DNA of 64,000 nt from Ignavibacteriales bacterium (GTDB lineage: Bacteria > Bacteroidota > Ignavibacteria > Ignavibacteriales > Ignavibacteriaceae), in assembly GCA_016700155.1 (NCBI GenBank), contig CP065001.1, forward strand, positions 1,054,001 to 1,118,000. The letters are read 5' to 3'. Below are positions 56,603 to 64,000 of this stretch, piece after piece. Below the pieces are notes generated by a model, which was not told the origin of the DNA, did no database searches, and saw nothing but the letters and a program-made list of their open reading frames with translations. Within the stretch, counting starts at the first letter, position 1. Every line of letters begins with the position of its first letter. A program made the translations under genes and the position numbers.

Positions 56603-57592
56603 TCACTCTATAATTACGAGCTCATAAGTTCTGCTTCCGATACCAAGCATTTCACCATGTTCAAGTGTATGTATTGCATTTTTTTCTTCCATTCTTTTAA
56701 TCAGATCATGTCCGTCGTGTGCTTTATAAACGAGATCAACACAAGCCTGATCAAGTGCAACAGGATCGTCGGATGATAATATACCGATATCATTCATAGT
56801 TGGTTTTGTCGGGTTGTTATTACAATCACAATCAATCGATAAATTGTTCATAACACTTATATAAAGAATCTTGTTACCAAGACTTTCTATAATCGCACCG
56901 GCAGCTTCTGCCATTGATTCAAGAAATTTATCCTGTGGTATTGTAAATGCTTTCATAAATTCTGTGGTCTTATCAGTTAAACCAGCAGTGTGTATCCACA
57001 CTTTACCGCCTGCAGAGGCAATTCCGATAGACATATTTTTTATCGCTCCTCCGAATCCACCCATCTGATGACCTTTGAAGTGAGATAAAATGATAAACGA
57101 ATCATAGTTCCTGAAATGTGAGCCGACGAAGTCTTCCTTTATATTAACACCTTTATCAAAAGGCAAAGAAATTGAGCTGTCTTCATCAAGGATATCCACA
57201 TTAGCAATCGCGGTAAAACCATGATCTTCAGCTACCTTTTTATGTGACTCAGTTGTTGACCTTGGACCACCATATGCCGTGTTACATTCAACGATTGTTC
57301 CGTTTACTTCGTGGACTAATTCTTTAATCAAATCCGGTGAAAGAAAATTTTTCCCACCCGGTTCGCCTGTACTGATTTTAACTGCGACCTTTCCAGGTAA
57401 TTTATGATTCAGCGCGTTGTATACAGCCATCAACCCATCGGGAGTAATATTTTTAGTCATATACACAATTGGTTGATTGCCTGTATTTGTTGCGGCAGAT
57501 TTTTCTGTGTCCAATCCCTGCGGCGCTGCAAGAATATTAACGTTTGAAATGATTAAACCGATAAGAAGAAGAGATTTGATATACTTTAACAT
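56603..57592 (-). CDS. DUF362 family protein with Sec leader
   Basis: 329 residues. A Sec signal peptide ends near LAAP (about residue 23). The DUF362 pattern follows: KVAVKISTGEPGGKNFLSPDLIKELV, ECNTAYGGPRSTTESHKKVAEDHGF, GSHFRNYDSFIILSHFKGHQMGGFGGAIKN, and DPVALDQACVDLVYK. Typical DUF362 proteins have a ferredoxin-type C-terminal domain; here the chain stops without the CxxCxxC set. CDCNNNP is present but does not look like a cluster. Cysteines are few, so a non-redox role is possible. Confidence 0.85.
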   Translation of the reverse strand: MLKYIKSLLLIGLIISNVNILAAPQGLDTEKSAATNTGNQPIVYMTKNITPDGLMAVYNALNHKLPGKVAVKISTGEPGGKNFLSPDLIKELVHEVNGTIVECNTAYGGPRSTTESHKKVAEDHGFTAIANVDILDEDSSISLPFDKGVNIKEDFVGSHFRNYDSFIILSHFKGHQMGGFGGAIKNMSIGIASAGGKVWIHTAGLTDKTTEFMKAFTIPQDKFLESMAEAAGAIIESLGNKILYISVMNNLSIDCDCNNNPTKPTMNDIGILSSDDPVALDQACVDLVYKAHDGHDLIKRMEEKNAIHTLEHGEMLGIGSRTYELVIIE

Positions 57593-57737
57593 TTTTATTC
57601 TCCCTTTGTACTTATATAAAAATTTTCTAAGGGAAAACTTACGTCAGTAAAAATGCTGTATCAAGAGCTATTTGTAATTTCTAAAATATTTTTGGTTGGT
57701 TTGATTTTAAACAGATACCCGTTTGTAAAAAAGTTAT

Positions 57738-57771
57738 AAAGATGACATCTTCAGGAAAAGATGTCATCTTT
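57738..57771 (-). terminator. Hairpin after the NtrC-like gene, probable terminator
   Basis: AAAGATGACATCTT pairs perfectly with AAGATGTCATCTTT (14-bp stem, 6-base loop). It lies just past the stop of the NtrC-like gene. On the minus strand a T-run (ACTTTTTTAC) follows 5 bases after the stem, so it works as a terminator in that direction. Confidence 0.65.
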
Positions 57772-57784
57772 AAAAATTAACATA

Positions 57785-59149
57785 CTACACTTCACCCCTT
57801 TTTTTTCTCTGCAGTCCGTACTTACTGATCTTGTTGTAGAGAGTTACTCTGTCAATGTTAAGCATCTCCGCGCTGCGCGAGATGTTCCATTTATTCTCGT
57901 GGAGTATAATGGTGATATGCTTCTTCTCCATTGCGGAAAGACTCTTATCGTGACCATCATAATAATAATTCTGTGAGCTTATCCTGAATGGGAGATCATC
58001 AACTTCAATCGTTTCTTTCTTACTGACAACAACAGCTCTTTCAATTGCGTTCTCAAGTTCGCGTACATTGCCGGGCCATTCGTAATTCATCAGGAAATCC
58101 ATAGCCTCACGTGAAAAACTTTTTTCACATTTATTCATTGACGCAGTAAATTTTTTGAGGAAGTGATCTGTCAGTATTGGTATGTCTTCAATCCTTTCAC
58201 GTAGTGTAGGCAATGCAATTGAAACAACATTCATTTTGTAATACAGATCTTCACGGAAGGTACCTTCCTTAACCATTTCATCGAGCGGTGCATTGGTCGC
58301 TGCAATAAGACGGAAGTCCGTTGCAATAGCATCAGTACTTCCTATACGCTGGAACTGTTTTGATTCAATTATTTTGAGAAGAGCGAATTGCATACTTGGT
58401 GAAAGTGATGCGACTTCATCAAGAAATAAAGTTCCTCCCGCGACAGTTTCCAGCTTACCTCTGCGTTTAAAATGTAAACCTGAAAGTGCATCCTTCTCAT
58501 GTCCGAACAAGTCGCATTCAATTAGCTGATCAGATAACACACTGCAATTAACCGATACAAACGGTTTATACTTGCGTTGACTGTTTGTATGGATTGCTTT
58601 TGCCAGCAGTTCTTTACCCGTACCGTTTTCACCTCTTATGATGATATTTGTGTCGGTAGGCGCAACAGTTGTTACCTGCGCCAGGATCTTTTTCATTTCT
58701 TTGCTTTCACCGATAAGCGCATCGGGTGTTACCATCTGATCGATACTGCTTTTTAGTGCGATGTTTTCAAGTTTCAGTTCACGCTGCTTTACAGCGTTCG
58801 CGGCAAGATGAGAAAGTTCATCAGGATCAATTGGTTTTGTGATATAGTCGAACGCGCCGTTCTTCAAAGCTTTTATTGCTGATGGGACTGAAGCAAATGC
58901 AGTGATCAGAATTACTACCACATCAGGGTCAACCGCTTTAACTTTGATGAGAAGATCAAGTCCGCTCATTCCGGGCATTTTCATATCAACGAACAGCAGA
59001 TCAAATTTTCCGCGTTCAAATTTTTCAAATGCGGATTCACCGTCTGATGCGGTCTCAACCAGGTAACCATCTTCTTCAAACCAGTGTTTAAGTGATTGCC
59101 TGACAATTTGTTCGTCATCGACTATCATTAGTTTTGCTTTTTTGTTCAT
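57785..59149 (-). CDS. NtrC-family sigma-54 response regulator, altered GAFTGA
   Basis: 454 residues. Receiver with Asp55 (DLLFVDMKMPG), AAA+ domain with Walker A GENGTGKE at 173-180, Walker B GGTLFLDEV at 238-246, then sensor and arginine-finger regions (TDFRLIAATN, TFREDLYYKMN), and a Fis-type HTH at the C-terminus (WNISRSAEMLNIDRVTLYNKI). The GAFTGA loop that touches sigma-54 reads DALSGL (220-225; GHEKDALSG). With this change, ordinary sigma-54 activation would be impaired, so a different mode is likely. Its start overlaps the stop of the haem-binding kinase (59146-59149). The kinase is its partner, and the divergent respiratory genes are the likely targets. Confidence 0.92.
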   Translation of the reverse strand: MNKKAKLMIVDDEQIVRQSLKHWFEEDGYLVETASDGESAFEKFERGKFDLLFVDMKMPGMSGLDLLIKVKAVDPDVVVILITAFASVPSAIKALKNGAFDYITKPIDPDELSHLAANAVKQRELKLENIALKSSIDQMVTPDALIGESKEMKKILAQVTTVAPTDTNIIIRGENGTGKELLAKAIHTNSQRKYKPFVSVNCSVLSDQLIECDLFGHEKDALSGLHFKRRGKLETVAGGTLFLDEVASLSPSMQFALLKIIESKQFQRIGSTDAIATDFRLIAATNAPLDEMVKEGTFREDLYYKMNVVSIALPTLRERIEDIPILTDHFLKKFTASMNKCEKSFSREAMDFLMNYEWPGNVRELENAIERAVVVSKKETIEVDDLPFRISSQNYYYDGHDKSLSAMEKKHITIILHENKWNISRSAEMLNIDRVTLYNKISKYGLQRKKRGEV

Positions 59150-60762
59150 ATCGCTTCATTAAAATTTGTTAGTGGTAGTTGAATTAACATTGTTGTGCCC
59201 CTTGCCGATGTCTGCTCAACACGCATTTTGCCTTTATGCTGATTAACAATTCCGTATGCAACAGGAAGTCCTAATCCTGTTCCGCTTGTTTTTCCTTTTG
59301 TTGAAAAGAATGGTTCAAAGATGTATGGCTGATCTTCTTCAGCAATTCCTTTGCCTGTATCTGTAATTCTTATGTTTGCAAATTCTTCATCAGTTGTTAA
59401 ATGTATGTCTATTGTTCCCTCTGTCCCAATTGCCTCGATTGAATTGACAATTACAGCGACAAGCGCCTGAACAATTTTCTGACTGTCGCAGTATACTTCG
59501 GGATTCTCACTGCAGTATCTGTGTATCACTTTTATTTTATTCATTTCAAAGTGATGGCGGAGAAGCATTAAACTTTTATCAATGATGTCGGATAAATAAT
59601 TATTGGAATAATCGGTCGTACCTTTACGCGCAAACAACAGAAGATCTTTAACAATTTTTCCGCATCGTGTTGATTCGTCCGAGATGAGTTTAAGGTAGCT
59701 TATCATTTCAGTGAAATCATTATTCTCATTTAGCTTTGCTAATTTTTTTGAAATAAGTTTTGAATAAGTGAGAATACCCTCCAGAGGATTATTCAATTCG
59801 TGTGCAACAGTTGCAGAAAGTTTGCCCAGTGAGGCAAGTTTTTCAGTCTGTGATATTTGTTCGTAAATGTTTTTTAGTTCCTCGTTCTTCTCATTCACCC
59901 GCTGATTAAGTGTTTCAGACCAGTCCTTAATTTCTTCGTATGCAGTTTTAAGTTTGTTGGACATTAAATTAAACTGAAGCGCCATCTGACCAAGTTCATC
60001 CTTTGAATTTATATCAATCTGGTAATCAAGTATACCGTTTGAAATTTCTTCAATACCCCTGGATATCTTACTAAGTGGTTTTGTTATCACAATGGCAATC
60101 AGAAGGATTGAAAAAACTGAGATGAGTGCAGTTATTATTAAACCATTCGAGAAGAGATCGCTAATGTTAGCTTTTACAAGTTCATCATTTTTTTCTGTTG
60201 AGAGAATTACATCAAGTACACCAAGTATTTTTGTATCGGATGAATGTGCATGACAGGCATCGTTATAACAGTCCTCATCATTTTTTATCGGATTGATTAA
60301 TCCAATTACTTTACGACCATCAGTCCTTGTAAACTCTCTTATCATTTTTTCTTTTGGAAGAATGTGAGGAAGTTCTTTCTGTGAATGACAAACAACACAG
60401 GCTTCATTATACTTATCTACAAATTGTCCTATCTCACTTGCATCGGTAGAAAAACTTATATGCCCGGATTTGTTGTATATTCTTATCCTCTCAACACCTG
60501 ATTCAGTTCCGACTGTATTGATTATCTGGTAAACATCTTCGCGCCTGTTTAACAGCATACTATAGCGTGTGGATTTTTTTATAAGGTCGCTTGTATTAAA
60601 AGCACTTTCAGAACGTGCTTCAAGCAGATTAGCTTTTAAATGTTTGTGGGTTATGTAAGTGTAAATTGCAAGGTTGATCAGCAGGATGGTGGAGATGCCA
60701 AGTATAAGCTTTATACTAAGCCTGCTGAAGAGTCGTTTTATAATTTTTAGCTTGTCCCACAT
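59146..60762 (-). CDS. Sensor histidine kinase with periplasmic haem-binding-type CxxCH motif
   Basis: 538 residues. Membrane helices at about 17-37 and 200-222 enclose a periplasmic sensor. It has CVVCH (C122-H126), a c-type haem motif, and CYNDACH (C165-C170-H171), a wide CX4CH version, so one or two covalent haems are likely. Then HAMP (KISRGIEEISNGILDYQI), a coiled coil, HisKA with ATVAHELNNPLEG near 320, and HATPase with GTGLGLPVAYGIVNQHKG. A multihaem cytochrome is coded in the divergent operon, so the sensor probably reads periplasmic redox state. It is translationally coupled to the NtrC-like gene. Which signal it reads is unknown. Confidence 0.9.
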   Translation of the reverse strand: MWDKLKIIKRLFSRLSIKLILGISTILLINLAIYTYITHKHLKANLLEARSESAFNTSDLIKKSTRYSMLLNRREDVYQIINTVGTESGVERIRIYNKSGHISFSTDASEIGQFVDKYNEACVVCHSQKELPHILPKEKMIREFTRTDGRKVIGLINPIKNDEDCYNDACHAHSSDTKILGVLDVILSTEKNDELVKANISDLFSNGLIITALISVFSILLIAIVITKPLSKISRGIEEISNGILDYQIDINSKDELGQMALQFNLMSNKLKTAYEEIKDWSETLNQRVNEKNEELKNIYEQISQTEKLASLGKLSATVAHELNNPLEGILTYSKLISKKLAKLNENNDFTEMISYLKLISDESTRCGKIVKDLLLFARKGTTDYSNNYLSDIIDKSLMLLRHHFEMNKIKVIHRYCSENPEVYCDSQKIVQALVAVIVNSIEAIGTEGTIDIHLTTDEEFANIRITDTGKGIAEEDQPYIFEPFFSTKGKTSGTGLGLPVAYGIVNQHKGKMRVEQTSARGTTMLIQLPLTNFNEAI

Positions 60763-61146
60763 TTTATTTTATGAGAGTTCATACTCCCTACATGAATGGA
60801 TCACAAAACCTGACGTAGATATACAATAATTAGTCCACTTTGCTGAATTTTACAACGTGAAATCGGGCTTCAATACAAAGCAAAAAAAGGGGAATTAATT
60901 GCAGTGTTGAATAATTTCTCATTAACGGCAAAAAGAAAAATCCCTGCTTGTCAACAATGAGAAAAAAAATAATTGCTGAATATCAACCGTTAAAAATGTT
61001 GTTGTTAAATCATTCAATTTTTCTCTTTATTGAAACTCAATTGTTAATATCTACAACAGTTGTTCTGGCATAATTTTCTATTACTTGCACCAGCGTGATG
61101 AATAATTTTTCATCAATGATTTTTCAGTAGAAATACCGGGGACAAA
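60763..61146. other. Divergent regulatory region, nothing certain
   Basis: 384 bases between the kinase start (leftward) and the HybA-like start (rightward). It must hold the promoters of both. A search by eye for a -24/-12 sigma-54 box gave no match with correct spacing. No inverted repeat of convincing length was seen. Confidence 0.5.
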
Positions 61147-62046
61147 ATGGCTAAACAAAACCGAAGAGACTTCTTCAAAACCACTGCACTGCTCGGCGCC
61201 GGAATAACCGGGTTATCTTCCAAACCTGCCAAAGCTGCACCTGAAAATATTTTATCCGAAGACCGTATGGGAGTACTGGTCGATACTACCGTCTGCGTTG
61301 GCTGCAGGAATTGTGAATGGGCATGTAAAAATGCTCACGATCTTCCCGCAGGAAACATTGAGGATTACGCAGACAGATCAGTTTATGAGAAGATGAGAAG
61401 ACCAAATGATAAAGCATTAACAGTGGTGAACGAATATAAAAATCCCACGAATGTTTCACTTCCGTACGATGTTAAAGTTCAATGTATGCATTGCGATCAT
61501 CCGGCGTGTGTTTCGGCCTGCATAGTTGGAGCGTTTTCAAAGCAGGAGAACGGCACTGTTCTATGGGATACGGATATGTGCATAGGCTGCCGCTATTGTA
61601 TGGTTGCTTGTCCTTTCCAGATTCCGGCTTTTGAATATGAAGAAGCATTATCACCTGATATAAAAAAATGTGATTTTTGTTTTGACAGAACAAAGGAAGG
61701 AAAACTTCCTGCCTGTATTGAGATTTGTCCGGTGGAAGCACTTACATACGGACCACGTACTGAACTGATTAAAATTGCCCGCGAAAGAATTAAACGAAAT
61801 CCTGAAAGATACGTTGATCACATTTACGGCGAATATGAAGTTGGCGGCACAGCCTGGATGTATCTGTCAGGTGTTGAGTTTGAAAAATTAGATTTCCCGA
61901 AACTCCCCCAAAATCCCGCGCCCGGTGTTTCTGAATCAATCCAGCATGGAATATTCGCTTACTTCGTTCCACCTGTTTCACTTTACGCTTTGTTAGGCGG
62001 ACTTATGTGGATAACAAAAAAGCGTGACGAGAAGGAGAAGGTGTAA
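61147..62046 (+). CDS. HybA-like periplasmic 4Fe-4S ferredoxin subunit
   Basis: 299 residues. Tat leader with NRRDFFK (R6, R7), so it is exported folded. Four cluster sets are present: CVGCRNCEWACKNAH, CMHCDHPACVSAC, CIGCRYCMVACPFQIP, and CDFCFDRTKEGKLPACIEICP, sixteen Cys for four [4Fe-4S]. A C-terminal helix (YFVPPVSLYALLGGLMWI) anchors it. This fits HybA-like or polysulfide/DMSO-reductase B subunits. It moves electrons between a catalytic subunit or cytochrome and the NrfD-like quinone-linked protein that starts 2 bases after its stop. Confidence 0.93.
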   Translation: MAKQNRRDFFKTTALLGAGITGLSSKPAKAAPENILSEDRMGVLVDTTVCVGCRNCEWACKNAHDLPAGNIEDYADRSVYEKMRRPNDKALTVVNEYKNPTNVSLPYDVKVQCMHCDHPACVSACIVGAFSKQENGTVLWDTDMCIGCRYCMVACPFQIPAFEYEEALSPDIKKCDFCFDRTKEGKLPACIEICPVEALTYGPRTELIKIARERIKRNPERYVDHIYGEYEVGGTAWMYLSGVEFEKLDFPKLPQNPAPGVSESIQHGIFAYFVPPVSLYALLGGLMWITKKRDEKEKV

Positions 62047-62048
62047 CA

Positions 62049-63293
62049 ATGGAACATGTAAATGCTGAACCGGTATTAACAAAAAAATTCTGGACACCAG
62101 GAGTAATGATTCTTGCTGTGATTGCAGTGAACGGAATTGTTTTTCTTCTCGGTCGATTCTTATTCGGGATGGGTGCAGTAACAAATTTAGATAATCAATT
62201 CCCCTGGGGTTTGTGGATTGGAGTTGATGTTGCAGCCGGTGTTGCGCTTGCGGCTGGCGGTTTTACTACAGCAGCATTGGGTCACGTTATGCACAGGGAA
62301 AGATATCATGCTGTTGTTCGTCCTGCATTACTTACTGCAATGCTTGGTTATACATTCGTTGCGTTCGGAGTGTTTGTAGATATCGGACGTTATTATTTTA
62401 TCTGGCATCCTCTCGTTATGTGGAACGGTAATTCCGCGTTGTTTGAAGTTGGTATTTGTGTGATGATATATCTTACTGTTCTGTATATCGAATTTCTGCC
62501 GGTTGTAACAGAAAGGTTCATCGGCAAGGTTAAACTTCCCGGATTCATTTCAAAATTTAACAAGCCGGTGGATTCGCTGCTAAGAGTACTTGACAGGGGA
62601 TTATCAAAAACAATGTTCATTTTTATTATCGCGGGAGTTGTTCTTTCATCATTGCATCAGTCTTCATTGGGAACATTGATGGTGATAGCCGGTTCAAAAA
62701 TGCATCCTCTGTGGCAGACACCAGTTCTTCCTTTGTTGTTCTTGCTATCCGCTATTGCAGTCGGATTCCCAATGGTAATATTTGAATCGCTTATTGCATC
62801 AAGATCATTCGGATTAAAACCTGAAATGGATGTACTATCCAGGCTTGGAAACATGGTTGCCCCGATCCTCGGAATTTACCTCGCTGCAAAAATAGGTGAT
62901 ATGTTCATCAGGGAAACATTTGTTTATCTCGGTGAAGTAACAACTGAAAGCGTAATGTTCACAATTGAAGTTGTTGTAGGAGTAATTATCCCGTTAAGGA
63001 TGTTCCTTTCTCGTACAGTATTAAAATCACCGACGCTGATATTTATTGCAGCAGCACTTGTTGTCTTCGGCGTTTTCATAAACAGGGTTAATAATTTTAT
63101 TGTTGCTTATACACCACCTTATGCTTCGCATTCATACTTCCCGTCATTTGGAGAAATATCTGTAACAGCAGGTTGTGTTGCTTTACTTGTTCTTGCGTAC
63201 AGGTTTATTGTAATGAACTTTCCTGTAGTAAGTGGTCACGATAAAAAGCACACACCAAAAACAAAGTATGCTATCAGGGGGACAGGAAAATGA
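62049..63293 (+). CDS. NrfD/PsrC/HybB-like membrane quinone oxidoreductase subunit
   Basis: 414 residues with about nine or ten membrane helices (for example VMILAVIAVNGIVFLLG, GVDVAAGVALAAGGF, ALLTAMLGYTFVAFGVFVDI). The patterns WGLWIGVDVAAG and VDIGRYYFIWHP match HybB-type NrfD proteins, which exchange electrons with the quinone pool. No haem motif is present. It starts 2 bases after the HybA-like stop and its stop overlaps the start of the cytochrome (ATGA). Confidence 0.93.
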   Translation: MEHVNAEPVLTKKFWTPGVMILAVIAVNGIVFLLGRFLFGMGAVTNLDNQFPWGLWIGVDVAAGVALAAGGFTTAALGHVMHRERYHAVVRPALLTAMLGYTFVAFGVFVDIGRYYFIWHPLVMWNGNSALFEVGICVMIYLTVLYIEFLPVVTERFIGKVKLPGFISKFNKPVDSLLRVLDRGLSKTMFIFIIAGVVLSSLHQSSLGTLMVIAGSKMHPLWQTPVLPLLFLLSAIAVGFPMVIFESLIASRSFGLKPEMDVLSRLGNMVAPILGIYLAAKIGDMFIRETFVYLGEVTTESVMFTIEVVVGVIIPLRMFLSRTVLKSPTLIFIAAALVVFGVFINRVNNFIVAYTPPYASHSYFPSFGEISVTAGCVALLVLAYRFIVMNFPVVSGHDKKHTPKTKYAIRGTGK

Positions 63294-64000
63294 AAAAAGT
63301 TTTATTTCTTATTTTGATTTTATCAGCAGTACTTGCTGCCCAAAACAAAATTAATTCAAACCATTCACGGCAGCTTATTGATTGTAAATCATGCCACGCA
63401 TGTGATCTTCCAACAAAACAGAACCCCTGTCTTCTTGATTGTCCAAGAATGGAATTGATAACCGTACATCAGAAAGCTTCTGATAGTCCGGAAGCAATCG
63501 TTATCAGTAAACTTGAATCACAATATAATTCAGTTGTGTTTTCGCACAGGATACATGCTGAGATGTCTGATATGTCGGGAGGTTGTGCCGGCTGTCATCA
63601 CTTTAATACTTCAGGACCAATACAAAAATGTGAGAACTGTCATGAAGCTAACCGTAAAAGAGAAGACATAAGCAAACCAGACCTCAAAGGTGCGTATCAC
63701 AGGCAGTGTATGGATTGTCACCGTGAATGGAGCGGTTCAACTGATTGTGTTTATTGTCATAGTCTGAAGTCTGATAATAAATCAGGCGACCCGATGCAGA
63801 AGGTAAAACAGATTTCGGAAAAGAAACATCCTGAAGTAAAGGAGCCGGAAAAACTTGTTTACAAAACCAATTCTGATAGAGGTTCGGTTGTAACTTTCTT
63901 CCATAACGAGCATACAAAACTATTTAGTCTTGATTGTAAAAGTTGTCATAAGAATGACAACTGTGTCAGCTGCCATAAGCTTGATAAGAAAATCTCGACT
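63290..64000 (+). CDS. Multihaem cytochrome c, 5' part
   Basis: Starts with ATG at 63290 overlapping the stop of the NrfD-like gene and runs off the right edge (237 codons visible). A Sec leader ends near LAAQ (residue 18). Seven CxxCH haem motifs are visible: C32, C99, C114, C140, C153, C216 and C225, with HHFN, FSHRIH, FFHNEH and similar distal His. CHACDLPTKQNPCLLDCP near 36-51 adds extra Cys not in a CxxCH pattern. The spacing fits cytochrome c7/c3-like or octahaem classes that work with HybA/HybB-type or Qrc-like modules. The catalytic subunit is not in the window. Confidence 0.9.
   Translation, partial: MKKVLFLILILSAVLAAQNKINSNHSRQLIDCKSCHACDLPTKQNPCLLDCPRMELITVHQKASDSPEAIVISKLESQYNSVVFSHRIHAEMSDMSGGCAGCHHFNTSGPIQKCENCHEANRKREDISKPDLKGAYHRQCMDCHREWSGSTDCVYCHSLKSDNKSGDPMQKVKQISEKKHPEVKEPEKLVYKTNSDRGSVVTFFHNEHTKLFSLDCKSCHKNDNCVSCHKLDKKIST

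Noticed and set aside
61060..61095. sigma-54 promoter before the HybA-like gene
   Set aside because: CTGGCAT and TTGCA are present but the GG to GC distance is 18 bases instead of 10.

Overview
The window reads as a chromosome fragment of a low-GC, Gram-negative member of the Bacteroidota/Chlorobiota/Ignavibacteriota group, most like Ignavibacteria. The evidence is three secreted proteins ending in type IX secretion (T9SS) type A sorting domains with the NYPNPFNP-style signature, a one-protein hybrid two-component system (HTCS), a DUF1800/DUF1501 pair, an OMP_b-brl_3 TonB-type receptor, and many multi-PAS kinases. No tRNA, rRNA, CRISPR array or transposase was recognised. The assignment is inference from gene content.

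Region 1 (1-11.6 kb) is a defence-like island. It holds the 3' part of an N6-adenine methylase whose NPPW motif is cut by the window edge, a TPR+HEPN protein, an unrecognised Cys/His-motif protein, a membrane-anchored ABC-type ATPase, and a Fic protein fused to an AbiEi-like winged helix with four iterons at an exact 24-bp period upstream. Next come a divergent XRE/ImmA regulator pair and a bacterial ubiquitin-like conjugation operon: DUF2188, UBL, E2-like, JAB-E1 and DUF6527. The E2-like protein has no cysteine at all, and the E1 has serines where relatives typically have a CxxC pair. This operon is the most interesting system in the window.

Region 2 (11.8-28 kb) looks like a small carbohydrate-related locus plus housekeeping genes: an HTCS regulator carrying two in-frame palindromic repeat insertions, a beta-helix lipoprotein, T9SS cargo, a GH2 glycosidase, a THUMP RNA methyltransferase, an outer-membrane barrel, an aldo/keto reductase and a bacterioferritin.

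Region 3 (28-45 kb) is signalling: a PAS kinase with a pseudo-receiver, a LytTR regulator, a CheY-like protein, CheW and an MCP without CheA, a 1320-residue PAS kinase, and a NarL-type kinase/regulator pair whose regulator has an in-frame amber codon. Two unknown paralogues and a TonB-type receptor follow. Two copies of a covarying hairpin with shared flanks lie here.

Region 4 (45-57.6 kb) contains an unknown three-ORF operon with a degenerate SNF2-like ATPase (two ORFs probably joined by a -1 shift on an A10 run), then zf-TFIIB/LemA/M48 protease, DUF1800/DUF1501, a radical SAM protein and a DUF362 protein.

Region 5 (57.8-64 kb) is a respiratory module. A sensor kinase with haem-binding-type motifs and an NtrC-like regulator with an altered GAFTGA loop are divergent from a HybA-like ferredoxin, an NrfD/HybB-like membrane subunit and a multihaem cytochrome c running off the window. 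They probably sense and handle electrons in the periplasm.
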